Below are positions 22,794 to 34,023 of a stretch of DNA of 64,000 nt, one piece after another. Within the stretch, counting starts at the first letter, position 1. Each line of letters opens with the position of its first letter. A program made the position numbers and the translations under genes. Under the pieces are notes generated by a model. That model saw only the letters and a list, made by a program, of their open reading frames with translations, searched no databases and was not told the origin of the DNA. The DNA lies in NCBI GenBank assembly GCA_002205965.3, contig NADL03000040.1, positions 1 through 64,000 on the forward strand. Direction: 5' to 3'. This DNA comes from Kappaphycus alvarezii. Lineage: Eukaryota > Rhodophyta > Florideophyceae > Gigartinales > Solieriaceae.

Positions 22794-23078
22794 TTAACTT
22801 ACACCACCCATATCATAATCATCAGGCTTGTTCTTGGCTCCGCTCGCTCTATGAGATGCTTGGTGATGCTCAACATTCCCTTCGAGATTCAATGAGTCTT
22901 CCAGAACTTTATTACAGTGATAAAGAGCCCCCTGAACGGCCAGTGCCAGAGCATTCGTGTCACTAACAGCATGGCGCACATCCTCGATTACTACCCTTAT
23001 AAAGTTTCCTTGTTTTCCAGGCACAGAAGAAATCCAGGCTGAATGATCATAATCCAGCACAGACTTCGACAAATACAA
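22794..23078 (-). pseudogene. Copia element 2 linker between integrase and RT
   Basis: The frame reads SVLDYDHSAWISSVPGKQGNFIRVVIEDVRHAV..., paralogous to PGKEGRTIRAAVEGV of element 1 near 820-870. No catalytic motif is known in this linker. Confidence 0.7.
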
Positions 23079-23282
23079 GGCTCCTCATTTATGTTTCTGG
23101 TCATTCGTGTATACCTGTACCAAGTCACCAGGCTTGATAGCTTTCTTTTGGACACTTTTCTTCGACATGGGCGCATTTAGCTTTCTCTTCGCTATAATCT
23201 CATTATGTGCCCCTCTCACTTCACTCGGGAGTTGGATCGGATATCCACCTGTCATTGGGCGAGTAAAGTCCTCTGCAAGTTC

Positions 23283-24073
23283 TTATGCACTGATAACATC
23301 ATTACCGTACAAATCGTTAGATATTCTCAAAGTTTGACTTACCAATAAACGCTCGGTACAATCTTGATTCCCATATTGGAAACTTAGTAAAATGTCTCTC
23401 AAGAACAGATGCTTCGATTTAATAGCATTCTTGCTATGATGCCTTGCTGGAAAAGGTTCAAAGTCAATTCCCAATGTTTTCACATATGCCTGAAATTCAT
23501 CGGCCTTTAAGCCTTGGTCTCCATGGATCGCTGCAGGAGCCCAGAATTGAGAGATAAAACTGGTTTCTAACACTAAAATGGCATCGTTGATGTTGGTTGC
23601 ACAACCTCTCCAGTAGAAAAACGGGTAACTGCATCCATTATGTGAAAAATAATACCGTTTCCCAAGTACAGATGGTCCACGTGTAATACATCATTAAACT
23701 CACGTGATAAATTTCCAAAGAAGACTGGCTTATTCCCTTGTGGTAGCTGCAAAACAGCGCAATATTTGCATGACTTAAGTATCTGAGCTAAGTAATTTTG
23801 CACAATCATCACTCCAAAATTTGTTCATTTCGACAGAAGCCTAATGTATGTGTATGATGAGTGACCACATAAATGGGCATTAACTATTTCAACAACCTTT
23901 TCGGTCTCAGGCCAAGTCATTTCTGCACGAAAATTGCACAAAGATGCACAGTGGGAGTCCTGGGTTGACGGGTACCTTAAGTGGAAAAACTTATGGCTAG
24001 TTATATAACTGTGAATGTCATAATCAACTAGCTTAATTCTGTCTTTCTCAGATGAGGACAGGTTAAACTCCAA
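23283..24073 (-). pseudogene. Copia element 2 integrase with GAG-pre-integrase
   Basis: The right part (24073-23825) has VNAHLCGHSSYTYIRLL, the zinc-binding GAG-pre-integrase end. The middle frame has VLHVDHLYLGNGIIFHIMDAVTRFS, matching the first catalytic Asp region. The last frame reads AAIHGDQGLKADEF (second Asp, HGD) and then RHHSKNAIKSKH, where the aligned catalytic Glu position appears to be Lys. Three frame breaks are present. Confidence 0.85.
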
Positions 24074-24239
24074 ACGGTTTCCATTTAGATGGATAATATT
24101 CGGCTTACCAGTGACGTTTTTCCAATGATCCTCGAAGAAGAACCCTCAATAACTAAGTGACGAATATCGAGTATGTTACGATTGTTAGACTCCAGAGATA
24201 GCATAACTGATCCCAAGATTCTGCGTTTGGGACTGCAGT

Positions 24240-25480
24240 GAGCTCCTGTTACTGCCAGCACGGACGGTCTGCGACAGCATCAGGTAGTCTGTCAAGCTTA
24301 CCATTAAAGTCTGACATAACTGATTGCTTCAATTTCATAAACTCAGTCATGCCCATTCCACTGTATGGTGCTCCATCATCTGCTACTGGTCCAAGTTCAA
24401 GATTCCTGGATGTATAAGTTGTCGACAGCTTTGCCATATGGAATTACACACGTCCGGTTCCACGATTATTTATGCCATCGTGGTCACTTCTAATCACGTT
24501 CCTATCGCCATCATGTTTTTTCTTACAACATTATCCTTAGCCCAGTGGCCTCTTTCACCACATGCACGACAAATCCAGTTCCATTTCAAGTCTGCAAATG
24601 ATTCATCAGAATGATTGTTCTTTCTATTTCTCTTCTTACAGATCTTGCTATATGCCGAGCTTGAAGCGAGTAAGGGATTCATTATTTCCTTTGGCTTGTC
24701 ATATGAACGGATAGTGGATGATACTGATGAATACTTGTGTAATCGCCGATAGAAGCATTACGGTTACCGTTATAGTTGGCAATAGCCGATGCAAGCGCAG
24801 AGGCCCTTTGATTATTCTCTATGCGAGCATTAGATATCAGCAGAAATGCCATGAGAGACTCAGTCAATTTAGAATTGCTCGAAGATGCATTGAAACGGCA
24901 CACTTGAGCATCAAAGCGTGTCTCGAAGTTACGGTCTGATTCTTTGACTACACGTGTAGTAAATAATATCAGTTAAACTTCTGGTGGAGATCTGTCACAA
25001 CTGATAACGAGTCCTTTTTGGTGACCGTATTCGCAATCAGCATCGCTCCACCTGCAGACTGAATCTGTTTTGCAGGGATCTTTCTAGATAAATCTAGAGC
25101 TCGATCAGATATGTATGACTGTAGTATAATGCCCGGTAACTATGGTGGAATCTTGTTCGAGTTTCCTGCAGGAAAGTCCATCATGAAAAGCCTTCCATAA
25201 AATCACTAAATTGTGATATCCTTCTTGGTTTCCTTTCCGTCCGTCCAAGGGGCAGACTTGATATACCACGAAAATGGAGGGCGTGAAGGGACGTCTGGGC
25301 CCATAAAAATATAAAGTGAGACCCAAACAGAGTATGCAAGTGGATTTGGTCTCAATAGTTTCAAGGTCTAAGTTTTGTCTCATTAAATCTTCATGTTGTT
25401 GTCTCAGGCTCTGTAGTCTCAGTTGTGTCTCAATTGTGTCTCAGCGCCCCATTCTGTCTCTGTCTCTGTATTCATTGTTT
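24240..25480 (-). pseudogene. Copia element 2 Gag and protease region
   Basis: The frame 24682-24494 carries WICRACGERGHWAKDN, a retroviral zinc knuckle with the fourth Cys replaced (C-x2-C-x4-H-x4-N), so metal binding is doubtful. The 24437-24249 frame (VADDGAPYSGMGMTEF) is the start of the protease-to-integrase region. The upstream Gag reads LWKAFHDGL and SDRALDLSRK, as in element 1. Confidence 0.8.
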
Positions 25481-25489
25481 TTTTTGATA

Positions 25490-26020
25490 CGTACATTACT
25501 ACAATGCTACGAATAGATACTACTGTACCTAACGAAGCCTTGGGTATTAAACTCGGGTAACACGAAATTATCAACTATCTCTCCGGGATGCGCAGCACTA
25601 GATTATTAAATTTTCGTGATAATCTCCAATTAGTCAGTAGATTACATCATCCATCTTCAATGCCAGCAGGAAGCGTACTGACAGATGACCTGATGTTATA
25701 TAGAGGCCAAACCCATTCTGGACGAAAAAAGGCAAATTTTGGAAGCAAAATTACCAGCAGCCGAGGAATGGCCCGAGCAGATGACATATCGATAGATTTG
25801 GTCCTTGAAAAAACATTGCATAACAAGAGAAAGGTCATATAAGATATTATCTATATACTAATAACGTAGCTGAAACTATAACAGGAGTATTCCCCTGGGT
25901 ATGGACAAGCAGCAATCTAAACTGGGGAGAGATAAGGACCCTCAAATCATGAAATACCATATATGTGACATGAGTCAGCACCATTATGATGTAGGCAGTT
26001 GGCAGAAATACATTGGTCCA
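25490..26020. other. No gene seen
   Basis: The opposing 84- and 63-codon frames at 25588-25842 overlap each other and show no family signature. Confidence 0.5.
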
Positions 26021-26029
26021 GAGCTTTCC

Positions 26030-26210
26030 TCACCACTTGGTCATGTTATGCCGATGATTTCGATACGGATTTGAGCAGTCATAATCAATTTGATCACACT
26101 GCGCGAAGACTCTACAATTTGCTGTAGAAAGCCAATAATCTTACCCTGCTTATTTCCAAAACGCAAAAAAACGATGAGTAAATATTTTGAATAGGCACAG
26201 GCCGACATGG
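26030..26210 (+). pseudogene. LINE (Jockey/L1-like) RT scrap
   Basis: The plus frame reads YADDFDTDLSSHNQFDHTAR, then LYNLL, a stop, KANNLTLLISKTQKN. This matches the RT block YADD......Q..L..L..W....GL.+N..KT. It is isolated; the following frame (26224-26508) could be further RT sequence but is not clear. Confidence 0.6.
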
Positions 26211-26820
26211 AGCTTTTGCGTTCTTGTTCCGGGACGAATTCGTTAGAAAAAAGGCCGTCTTATTCCTGGTACATAGTACGACAACATTTTGCCAACTTGG
26301 ACAAAATGTTTCACCGTATTCAGATGAATTTGACCCTAATAGAGTCCATCGTGGTATTTTGATTACCTTTAGAAGGATAAATGTCTGTAAGATAGAAAAT
26401 GGAGAAGCCAAATGGTATAACGGGCAGCAACACATAGTCATTAGCCTATTTTCCTTTACGGTCAAAATACCTATTCCGGTGCGGCCGTATACACCATCAG
26501 AAGTATAAACTTCAACATGTGGTAGTTAGTGTGTTTTCTAAATTAAATAATATTTTCCAGAGAGATTCATTCTTTTGCATGAAAAGAGCGCTGATGGAAA
26601 CTGCAGAGAATATGAAAGGCTAGAAAGTCTAGGAAGAGGTATTTCCAGGGATTGTTTTACTCCAGAGTCCTCATTGTGGCTGACTCATGCGTTTTAAGAG
26701 AATTCAGGGCCTGTCTTACGGTTTCTGTCAAGAATAATTACGATATCGACCAGATGAATGTACATACAGTATTCTTTTATGGTGAGTTAGTGGTCTAGCT
26801 ATATATCAAGGTTCCTGTAA
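26210..26820. other. No further gene seen
   Basis: The 94-codon plus frame at 26224-26508 may belong to the RT scrap before it, but no conserved block can be named. The rest has stops in all frames. Confidence 0.35.
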
Positions 26821-26825
26821 CCATC

Positions 26826-26905
26826 TCTCTGTTACACCACTGTGTAATAGACACTTGCTCGCTGTCGCTATTTTATTTCTCTATTACACAGTGGTGTAAC
26901 AGAGA
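26826..26905. repeat. Perfect 25-bp inverted repeat (30-bp spacer)
   Basis: TCTCTGTTACACCACTGTGTAATAG at 26826-26850 is the exact complement of 26881-26905. The right arm is the outer end of the MITE-like repeat at 26888-27002, so the structure looks like two element ends facing each other. Confidence 0.9.
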
Positions 26906-27002
26906 AACTGTATCGTCTTGAATGATTTTAGAGATTTGATTTTCCTCTAATGTTTTTATTTGACGTGGAGCCCCAGGTCATCGTTTTATTTACGTAGCTA
27001 TA
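26888..27002 (+). repeat. MITE-like repeat copy 1
   Basis: From CAGTGGTGTAACAGAGAAAC to TTTACGTAGCTATA it matches the complement of 42751-42868 at roughly 90% identity by eye. An internal palindrome (TGACGTGG/CCACGTCA) is intact in the other copy and damaged here. No ORF. Confidence 0.85.
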
Positions 27003-27004
27003 TT

Positions 27005-28400
27005 CTAGAGAGTACAATTCTATAGTTACACCTCTACTTTCTAGTAAGTTCTACTGAGCTAACAGAATATAAAATTTCTAGAGTAGAGTTACCGTACTTT
27101 CTATGAAAGAAGGGTCTCATCTGGATTCTTGTAGGATTCCAGGTACACTCCATACATCCTTTGCTCCCAACTTTCTGAAACCCAATACCATCGCCTCCAC
27201 TGTTCCTTTAGCAGCGCCCCGGCTGCCTCCCTCTCTGTTTCAGTTCCAGAGAGATTTGATCTCCGCAAACCGGACGAAATGTCATACTCCTACGGGAACT
27301 TTAAGACTTAAGCAAGCCCCCAGAATACGATATCAAACGTGAATAACAGTAACAAGAACTCCGAAATTCCTACAGACAGGCTAAAATGACTGGTTGCACA
27401 TCAGGGGCTCTGAATGGTGTTGCTACTTTTATCTGAAATTTAAGTTGCTGGACAAAGGGTGATGATATATTGCAGGTTAAGAGAGGTATGGTGAAGTATC
27501 TACAATACTCTTCAGCACAGTTGAATGTTAATTGGAACGCATAGAGCTGATTTGACCAGGAGACCAAACGAAAGGCCGATAATACATCTTTGTACCGCTT
27601 ACAGGCTAAAACATGGACCAGAAAAATGTATAACTAGAATTTAAACGAAAAATCATGATTACCAACCAAAAATGAAGTAACTTGAAAATTCATTAAAATT
27701 CAATGCATACGAAAACTTTCTAGTATATAGTACTACTGTGCCGGGCTGACCTCCTGATCCCGACATACATTACTGAGGAAGCTATATTGCGCACAATCCC
27801 ACGCCTCAACCCCAACAACGCGTCGCCCCCGGACCGGATGTTCCCGCGGCGCTTGCAGCTTCTGACCTACACAAGGGTGAGTACCGAAGCTGGAGTCAGA
27901 GGCATCTCATGACTGACGGCAGTTGTCGCGAAGCTTGCCCAAGGCGAGCTTCCAGTCCCATCATCACGCCTCATTTCCTCCACAAAGATTTTTTCCATCC
28001 AAAGCGGGTAAAAAGCACCGCTCAATCGCGATCGTGTTAGCTCTAAGACGACTCGTGACAAAAGCTCCGCTACCTCCGACCAATGAAGACACCAAAAATC
28101 ACCTCGCGCCCCTCCAGGTCGCAAGCGTAATGCGCTGTGGTTTCGACTTCATCTTTCACGGGGTTTGTCACATCATCGTCCCTCACGACGACTCATAATA
28201 CTTCTTATATTTGAATGTGCAATGCGCATTTAACACATTCTTAAGACTGGCCATGATTAAAATGCTACCAGACCCGAGACCCGTCCCTCTACCGCTTCCT
28301 CAAAATGTTGTGAGCCCGCAACACTTCATCACGTATCCTGCCTGTAGTAGGCTTCAGAGACATCCCCAGCCAGAAAGGAATGCAGCAACTGGACCCGGCC
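27005..28400. other. No gene recognised
   Basis: From 27770 onward the base composition becomes more GC-rich and opposing frames of 80-100 codons occur (27867-28198), but I recognise no motif and neither strand is clearly coding. Low-level LINE remnants cannot be excluded. Confidence 0.4.
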
Positions 28401-28471
28401 ATTCACCTCATGTACTCTGTCTTCGTACAATGTGTCGCACACTGTACGAAGACGGAGTACATGAGGTGAAT
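28401..28471. repeat. Near-perfect 34-bp hairpin with 3-nt loop
   Basis: Arms 28401-28434 and 28438-28471 pair at 32 of 34 positions around the loop TCG. The outer end reads ATTCACCTCATG, the inner end CAATGTG/CACACTG. The two mismatches are compatible with G-U pairing on one or other strand. Confidence 0.9.
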
Positions 28472-28474
28472 GTG

Positions 28475-29520
28475 AAATCAACTAGTGCACACAAATGGAT
28501 TTTCATAGATGGTACGCCGATGAATGCAACCTCATAGGTACTCACATAGTCAACACAAGCCAACTTTGGCACCACAAGTCACTACCAGGAACAATGTCGC
28601 TAGTTTACCCCTCCTTGTCGAAAATTTTCCGAAACGGGCCTCAACCTCCTAGGTGGTGGAGCCTAATTAATGCACCGGCTCCTATAAGTAAAACTGCTAG
28701 CTTAAAACCAAATTTTCCCGCTTATGGACGGCATCGGACACGATCTCATCCGGGTTTATCTTCAAATAGTGTGCGTTTCGGAATACAAACTCAAACACCT
28801 GGCAAAGGTCACTCCTTTGAGCCAAAGTCTTCATGATCGCGGGAATCCGCCAACATGCGACCCTCTCCAATTAGCTCGTAGCTACGGGTCCACATTGATC
28901 ACAACGCTGAGTCTCGCCGCATAAGTCGCAAAACGCATCCACTCTGACCACTTCACGCGCCAATACACCTGTTACCATGGAACGCAGCCCTACCAATGCA
29001 GGGAGCTCGACGCTTCTCTCCATCCGTCTTTCAGGACTGATTACAAAACTTTTCCAGAATCAATGTTAGCCGCCACCCTCGCCGCCAAAATTCAACCTTC
29101 ACATCTGTAGTACTGCAGCTTCAGGCTACCCGACCTTCTCATTCACATTCACTGACAACTGAGAGTTCCAGCTCTACTATCTGACAAAAGAATAATAATA
29201 TGTATATATTGTACTACTGGCGCGATGGTTAGTAAAAGAATATCACACAGTGCGTACAGTTGAAGTTGCAGTACATACATCCTCGCCTGACGCTTACGCA
29301 AATATTTTTTGATTCTTCTGCCTCCGATTTTCAGCCGTAGACACTCCCATATCAAACTGAAAGTTCCGAATACGGTGATGCGAGTCTGGATAATCGCTTT
29401 GAAGAGGATAGATACGCACATACCGGTCTGTGAACGCCATGTGTATCTTAAAGTAGTGGTCATATCTGGACTCGCACTACCTTCACTTCGCTGAAATTAT
29501 TGAACATAGCCCAACATCTC
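28475..29520. other. No gene recognised
   Basis: Several 60-110-codon frames on both strands overlap one another and none shows a conserved block. A broken minus-strand coding sequence is possible between 28950 and 28500 but could not be named. Confidence 0.35.
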
Positions 29521-29524
29521 TACG

Positions 29525-30083
29525 TTAAAAATTCTCCAATAGAACTCGATCCGACGAAACATAATCATTACGCGCCTTTTCATTCATTGATAAATCGCTA
29601 CTCAGCAGTTTCTTTCTAGGAAATACAGCTCTTGTAAATTCATAACTACCTCGATACTCCTTTTGAGCCAAAACAGCCCAAAACTTCAGGTACTTCTCTG
29701 AAAGCCCCCACAAATCCTCCCTTGTCTCCTGAACAATAGATGAATAGACATTCAGCACGAAAAATCCTTTTTCTCTTGAAAATCGTCAAATCTGAAGTAT
29801 TGCCTGGGTAAGCTTTAATTTATCGTATCTCGAGCCTATTCGGTAGAATATAAACCTCTGTTTTGAATCAGCAACGCTTATGTTTACTGCTAAAGTAAAC
29901 CTTTCCTTCCTCCATACTACCGCTGGGTCTAGACGCCTGCTGAAAAGTTACATCTGTAGCATATATAGCGTATTCATAGTACCTGAATAGAGTACCATCT
30001 TTCCTAAACTGTTCCATGCTTAATCTCCCATCAACTAAATACACTGGTGGTGCAGTGCAACAGCTACTAATGCGCGCCCTCAA
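29525..30083 (-). pseudogene. Harbinger-like DDE transposase relic
   Basis: The frame 30083-29868 reads VDGRLSMEQFRKDGTL, then YATDVTFQQASRPSGSMEEGK, with the first catalytic Asp in ATDVTFQ, then VYFSSKHKRC. Beyond a stop the series continues as FKTEVYILPNRLEIR and YPGNTSDLTIF. A frame change gives AQKEYRGSYEF and ARNDYVSSDRVLLENF, the last acidic block (SDR..VENFFGR in related proteins). These are typical of PIF/Harbinger-type (DDE_Tnp_4) transposases as I know them. The C-terminus stops at ENF and the N-terminal region is not visible; no terminal repeats were found. Confidence 0.75.
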
Positions 30084-30548
30084 GGAGTGGTAGACTACTT
30101 AATGCTCGAATTTCGAGGATTTTGATCGGCACTAGCTGTCATAAATAACTATTCACTGACTGTCGTTATTAGTCAGCTACTGTCAGCTGCACCCGCCCTC
30201 TGGGCCAAGTGCCGTGTATATTTATAATTCCCTTGACGCCGTCAAGGCTTGACAGTAACGGTTTAGGGTTAACATTACTTAGGGATACCCGTAGTAACTG
30301 TAACTTGTAGTAACTAATAGATAGCTAACTACTATTTAGACATACCTCTAGAGTCTTTTGATGCTACGAAAAAGAAGGACAGCCCGGTACAGGCTCTGGA
30401 TTTGGTCCCCGAATTTCGTTTGCGTCGAAGCCCCTCGTCAGTGACGAGAGTGGCTACTACTGTTTCTATCTCGCCCGGGTTTCCCTTTGCCTAACCATCT
30501 GGCTATACCCTTTTTCGAGGTTTCGTGCCACCGTTGGCGTATTTTGGC

Positions 30549-31025
30549 TCAGCATCTACATACAAGTGAAGCTATCGTACGGACTACACGTATCGTATTT
30601 TGTCGCTTACGTGGTTCAACGTCTATATACAAGTGGAAACTCCCACCTTTGTGCCGTAGGAGGACAACTTCCTTACATCTCCCGTGGAGCATTACAAGGC
30701 TCGCGACACCGTCGCTTGGCAAGGAGATAACTTTATCCCAGTATATTTGGTCTCGTGACTCGCATCCATCACACTCCCCCCATAGAAGACATTGGAACAC
30801 GGTCCGGCCTTACAATCCGGGGAGAAATACTTCCAAGTCTCAGCCGCCAAACGTCTTCACCGCTCTACTAACCGCTATCCCGCCATGAACAAGGTGACAG
30901 TCATCAGAGACTAGACATCCGTGTATAGTCGTTGACAATACTGAAGCTACTGCATCGCAAGATCCTTGAGTAGAAAGCTGGTCTCGGACACCAGGTGGTG
31001 CTGTGCTTTTTTCCGTATTGCCCAA
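30549..31025 (-). pseudogene. Unrecognised frame with two stops
   Basis: Two open segments on the minus strand (31025-30840 and 30800-30549) are in the same phase and separated only by two stops within ~13 codons. The second has a Cys-rich start (CLLWGECDGCESRDQIYWD) followed by a basic end (VEPRKRQNTIRVVR). A GAAGTGAA/CAAGTGG-type internal duplication is visible at 30540-30640. No family recognised. Confidence 0.3.
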
Positions 31026-31129
31026 TTCATGTGCCGGATGTAAACTGACTCAGTCGCGTAACATTAATTGCACTACAGCTGCTTCAAAAGTAAGCTCGCT
31101 AGTTTCTCCGACAAATCGATTAATTAGGC

Positions 31130-32115
31130 TTTCAAACAATGGAGCCTTTATTCCAAAAACCCGTGCCAGAAAAAACCGCTGCCCTCATTTTTTGGAACTG
31201 TGTTGCGGCAGGGTTGTCTGCGGAGAGTATATCCAAAGGGACAGTTTGAGGGTGAATTCCATAATTGAGGAAGAACGGAGAGAATGTTGCAGTAGCATTA
31301 ATAGATGAGTTGTAAGCAACTTCGAAGTCTACCAAGTATTTGTCCCAATCCAACTTGTCGGTAACAAAAGAACGAATCATTTCTTCGATCTTTCTGTTCA
31401 TAATCTCAGATTTCCATCTGTTTGTGGGTGATACGCTGAAGAAGGGGATATCATAGTACCCAGAAGGTGGAACAGACTCTTCCAAAATTTGCTCATAAAA
31501 ATAGAATCTCTATCACAAATGATATTCGTCGGAATTCCGCGGTTTCTGTAGATGTGGTCCTTGAACAGCCTGGCAGTTGAAGGAGCATCTATTTTAGGCT
31601 TGGTTCGTATAATTCTGATCATCTTTGATAATCTGTCAACGACAGTTAAGATGCCATTGTTTCCTTCCTTTGACCTTGTAAGTGGTGTAATAAAGTCCAT
31701 CGTTATGTGATCCATTTGGTTTTCGGTGGATCAAGAGGTTGTAAAGACCGGCGGGTTTCTGATTAGATGGTTTGTCCCTTTGGCAGTGACAAGAACGAAC
31801 GTACCGAAGGACATCAGCACGTAGGTTTTTCCAGTAAAACTTCGGTGATATTCTATTGATTGTTTTGGATATTCCCAAGTGTCCAGTATTTGGAGTCGAA
31901 TGGTAGTCATGCAACCTGACTTTAAACGCTCCTTCTGGTATGCAAATTTTTCCTTGTCTTAACAAAAGCGATCCATTTCTTTCGAAAGGTGCTTTCGGAT
32001 CTTTGTATTCGTCTTTGAAGCTTTCATCTCGATGGTAGTCTTTTACAAGCTCTTCGAGATCGGATGATTCAAAAAACGGAACAGAAATATTGTTTGATTC
32101 CGAAGATGTCTTCAT
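31130..32115 (-). pseudogene. Gypsy element 2 integrase
   Basis: The zinc-binding region reads LHDYHSTPNTGHLG ... RYVRSCHCQRDKP; the usual C-x2-C pair has become C-x-C. The core has MDHITMDFITPLTRS (first Asp), GILTVVDRLSKM, NIICDRDSIFMSKFW (second Asp) and YHPQTDGN; after a frameshift SEIMNRKIEEMIRSF includes the catalytic Glu (E of SEIMNR). Two frame breaks separate the parts. Confidence 0.9.
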
Positions 32116-32312
32116 TATACTTCTTTAGCTCCTTGTTTCGATGGTGGGGTGAGGGTACATTCTGGGGTTGTCTTGAGAGGGAATCGGCAACTATATTTGA
32201 TTTCCCGGAGATGGGTATAATCTTGAAATCAAAGTCAACTAATCTTTCCAACCATCTAACCTGTCTCTGTGACAGATTATCTTGTGTCTCGAGGTATCTC
32301 AACGGGTAGTGG

Positions 32313-32745
32313 TCAGAATGAACAGTGAAAAAGTTCCCATACAAGTATGCTCTCCACCACTTTAGGCAGTCGACAATGGCCAAGCTCTCTTTCGTGGGCT
32401 GCATAATTCTGTTCGGCATCATTTAAAGTTCTGGATGCGAAAGCGACTGGTCTTTTGTCCTTCGCTTCCTTGTTACAATACAGCGCCAATTGCGTATTGG
32501 GAAGCATCTGTAGTAACATAGATCGGTAGACTTGAATCGAAATTTCGAAGGACTGGAGCGTTGCACAATATTTTCTTCAAGGTTTGAAATGATTTTTCTT
32601 GAGTTTCTGTCCAATGAAAACAAACGTTCTTTGTCAACTCGGTAAGTGGTTTCGAAATTAAGGAACAACCCTTAATGAACCGTCTATAATAATTTACAAA
32701 CCCTAAGAATGACTGAAGATGTTGTTTGTTCCGAGGCGTGGCCAT
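32313..32745 (-). pseudogene. Gypsy element 2 RT connection and RNase H
   Basis: The frame 32745-32473 begins [20 protein letters not shown], the conserved FLG..NYYR+FI, and continues to PIYVTTDASQYAIGAVL (first RNase H Asp). The next frame has KRPVAFASRTLNDAEQNYAAHERE, and 32422-32069 carries the basic end (HSDHYPLRYL). Frames overlap by a shift near 32480. Confidence 0.9.
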
Positions 32746-33627
32746 TCCATAACGGCTTTAATTTTGTTGGGATCCACAGAAATTCCTTCCTGGCATATGA
32801 TGTGCCCAAGATACTCCACTTCTTTGACACCAAAGACACACTTTGACAATTTCGCGAATAACTTTTCCCTTCTAAGGATCTCCAATACTTCAGCGATGTG
32901 TTTCAAATGTTCTTCCCATGTCTTACTAAATATAAGAATGTCATCCAGATATACGATAACAAAAACGTCAAGTACATCTTTAAAAATGTCGTTCATAAGG
33001 CCCATGAAAGTCGCTGGGGCATTTGTCAATCCAAATAATACCAGAAATTCGAAATGTCCATATCGAGTTCTAAATGCCGTGAGGGGTATTGAAGATTCAT
33101 CCAGTCTGATCTGATGATAGCCTGACCTCAGGTCTATTTTGGAGAAGTACTTTGATCCTTTGAGCTGATCAAATATATCGTCTATGCGTGGCAGTGGATA
33201 ACTGTTCTTTACAGTAAGCCGATTGAGTGCTCTGTAATCCACACACATCCGCAATGAGCTGTCCTTCTTTGTCACGAAGAGAATTGGGCTCCACGGGCTC
33301 TTGCTTGGTCTAATGAAATCACTCTCCAGAAGCTCATCTAGCTGCTTGCGAAGTTCCCCCATTTCTTTGTCCGAAAGACGGTAGAGACCCTTTTTCTGGG
33401 GTTTTGCTTCTTTTTCTAATTCAATCTTGAAATCATACTTCCTCTTCGGGGAGGCCTTTTGGAAGTCTGTTTGGGAATACATCCTCATACTGGGTAATTT
33501 GAATCTCTCCGTAATAGGTTTCCTTAGAATAGGACTTTGAACTTAGGGGTCTCACAAGTACTGCATATGTCCCATAATTTTTTTCTAAATCAGTGAGTAT
33601 TGAATTTGCGGAAACGAAAGAATTCAA
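32703..33627 (-). pseudogene. Gypsy element 2 reverse transcriptase
   Basis: The 261-codon frame has [87 protein letters not shown] and [13 protein letters not shown], then [16 protein letters not shown]. All gypsy RT blocks are present, including the YLDD active site. It is the only domain of the element that looks catalytically intact. Confidence 0.95.
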
Positions 33628-33879
33628 TAGCCTTTCATTGGCAGCAATAACGTAATTTTCATCCTTATAATTGAATGAAACTTGATTTTCGGCGGTGTCG
33701 TCTTTATGGGATCCACACCATTCTTTCCCAAGGATTGCATCATACCTCTTCAGGGGCTTATGGCGAAGTACAGTGGTTCAGTGTATTCTTTATCTGGACG
33801 AAACAGGATGCGGTGTTTCCATTAATTTTTGATCAACACCATTCGCCATTTCGGCAAGTTCTTCTGATTCTTCGGTTTT

Positions 33880-33990
33880 AATCTTATGGTGATCGCAAAA
33901 TGATTTGCTGAGGAAATTAACCTCACCGCCGGGGTCGATGAGGATTTTAGCTGGTCCGTTGGAAAACTCCTTTAAATAAGAAGTCCGCGG
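33880..33990 (-). pseudogene. Gypsy element 2 aspartic protease core
   Basis: The minus frame reads ILIDPGGEVNFLSKSF. The usual active-site triplet Asp-Ser/Thr-Gly appears as Asp-Pro-Gly, encoded GAC CCC GGC near 33937-33929. One base change (CCC from TCC or ACC) would explain it. It would probably inactivate the enzyme. Confidence 0.75.
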
Positions 33991-34023
33991 TGGTGGCGTT
34001 GGAAGGTTGGGGTCGGTGTGGCC

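Larger units (their letters stand above)
20880..25480 (-). mobile_element. Ty1/copia element 2, nearly full-length but broken
   Basis: On the minus strand, order is Gag (25480-24500), zinc knuckle, protease region, GAG-pre-integrase, integrase, linker, RT and RNase H, diagnostic of Ty1/copia (integrase before RT). The Gag start reads MNTETETE (ATG near 25476). Frames change at least ten times. LTRs were not recognised at either end; CTCTTCGTT-type junctions were not found. It is paralogous to element 1 at the window start. Confidence 0.9.
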
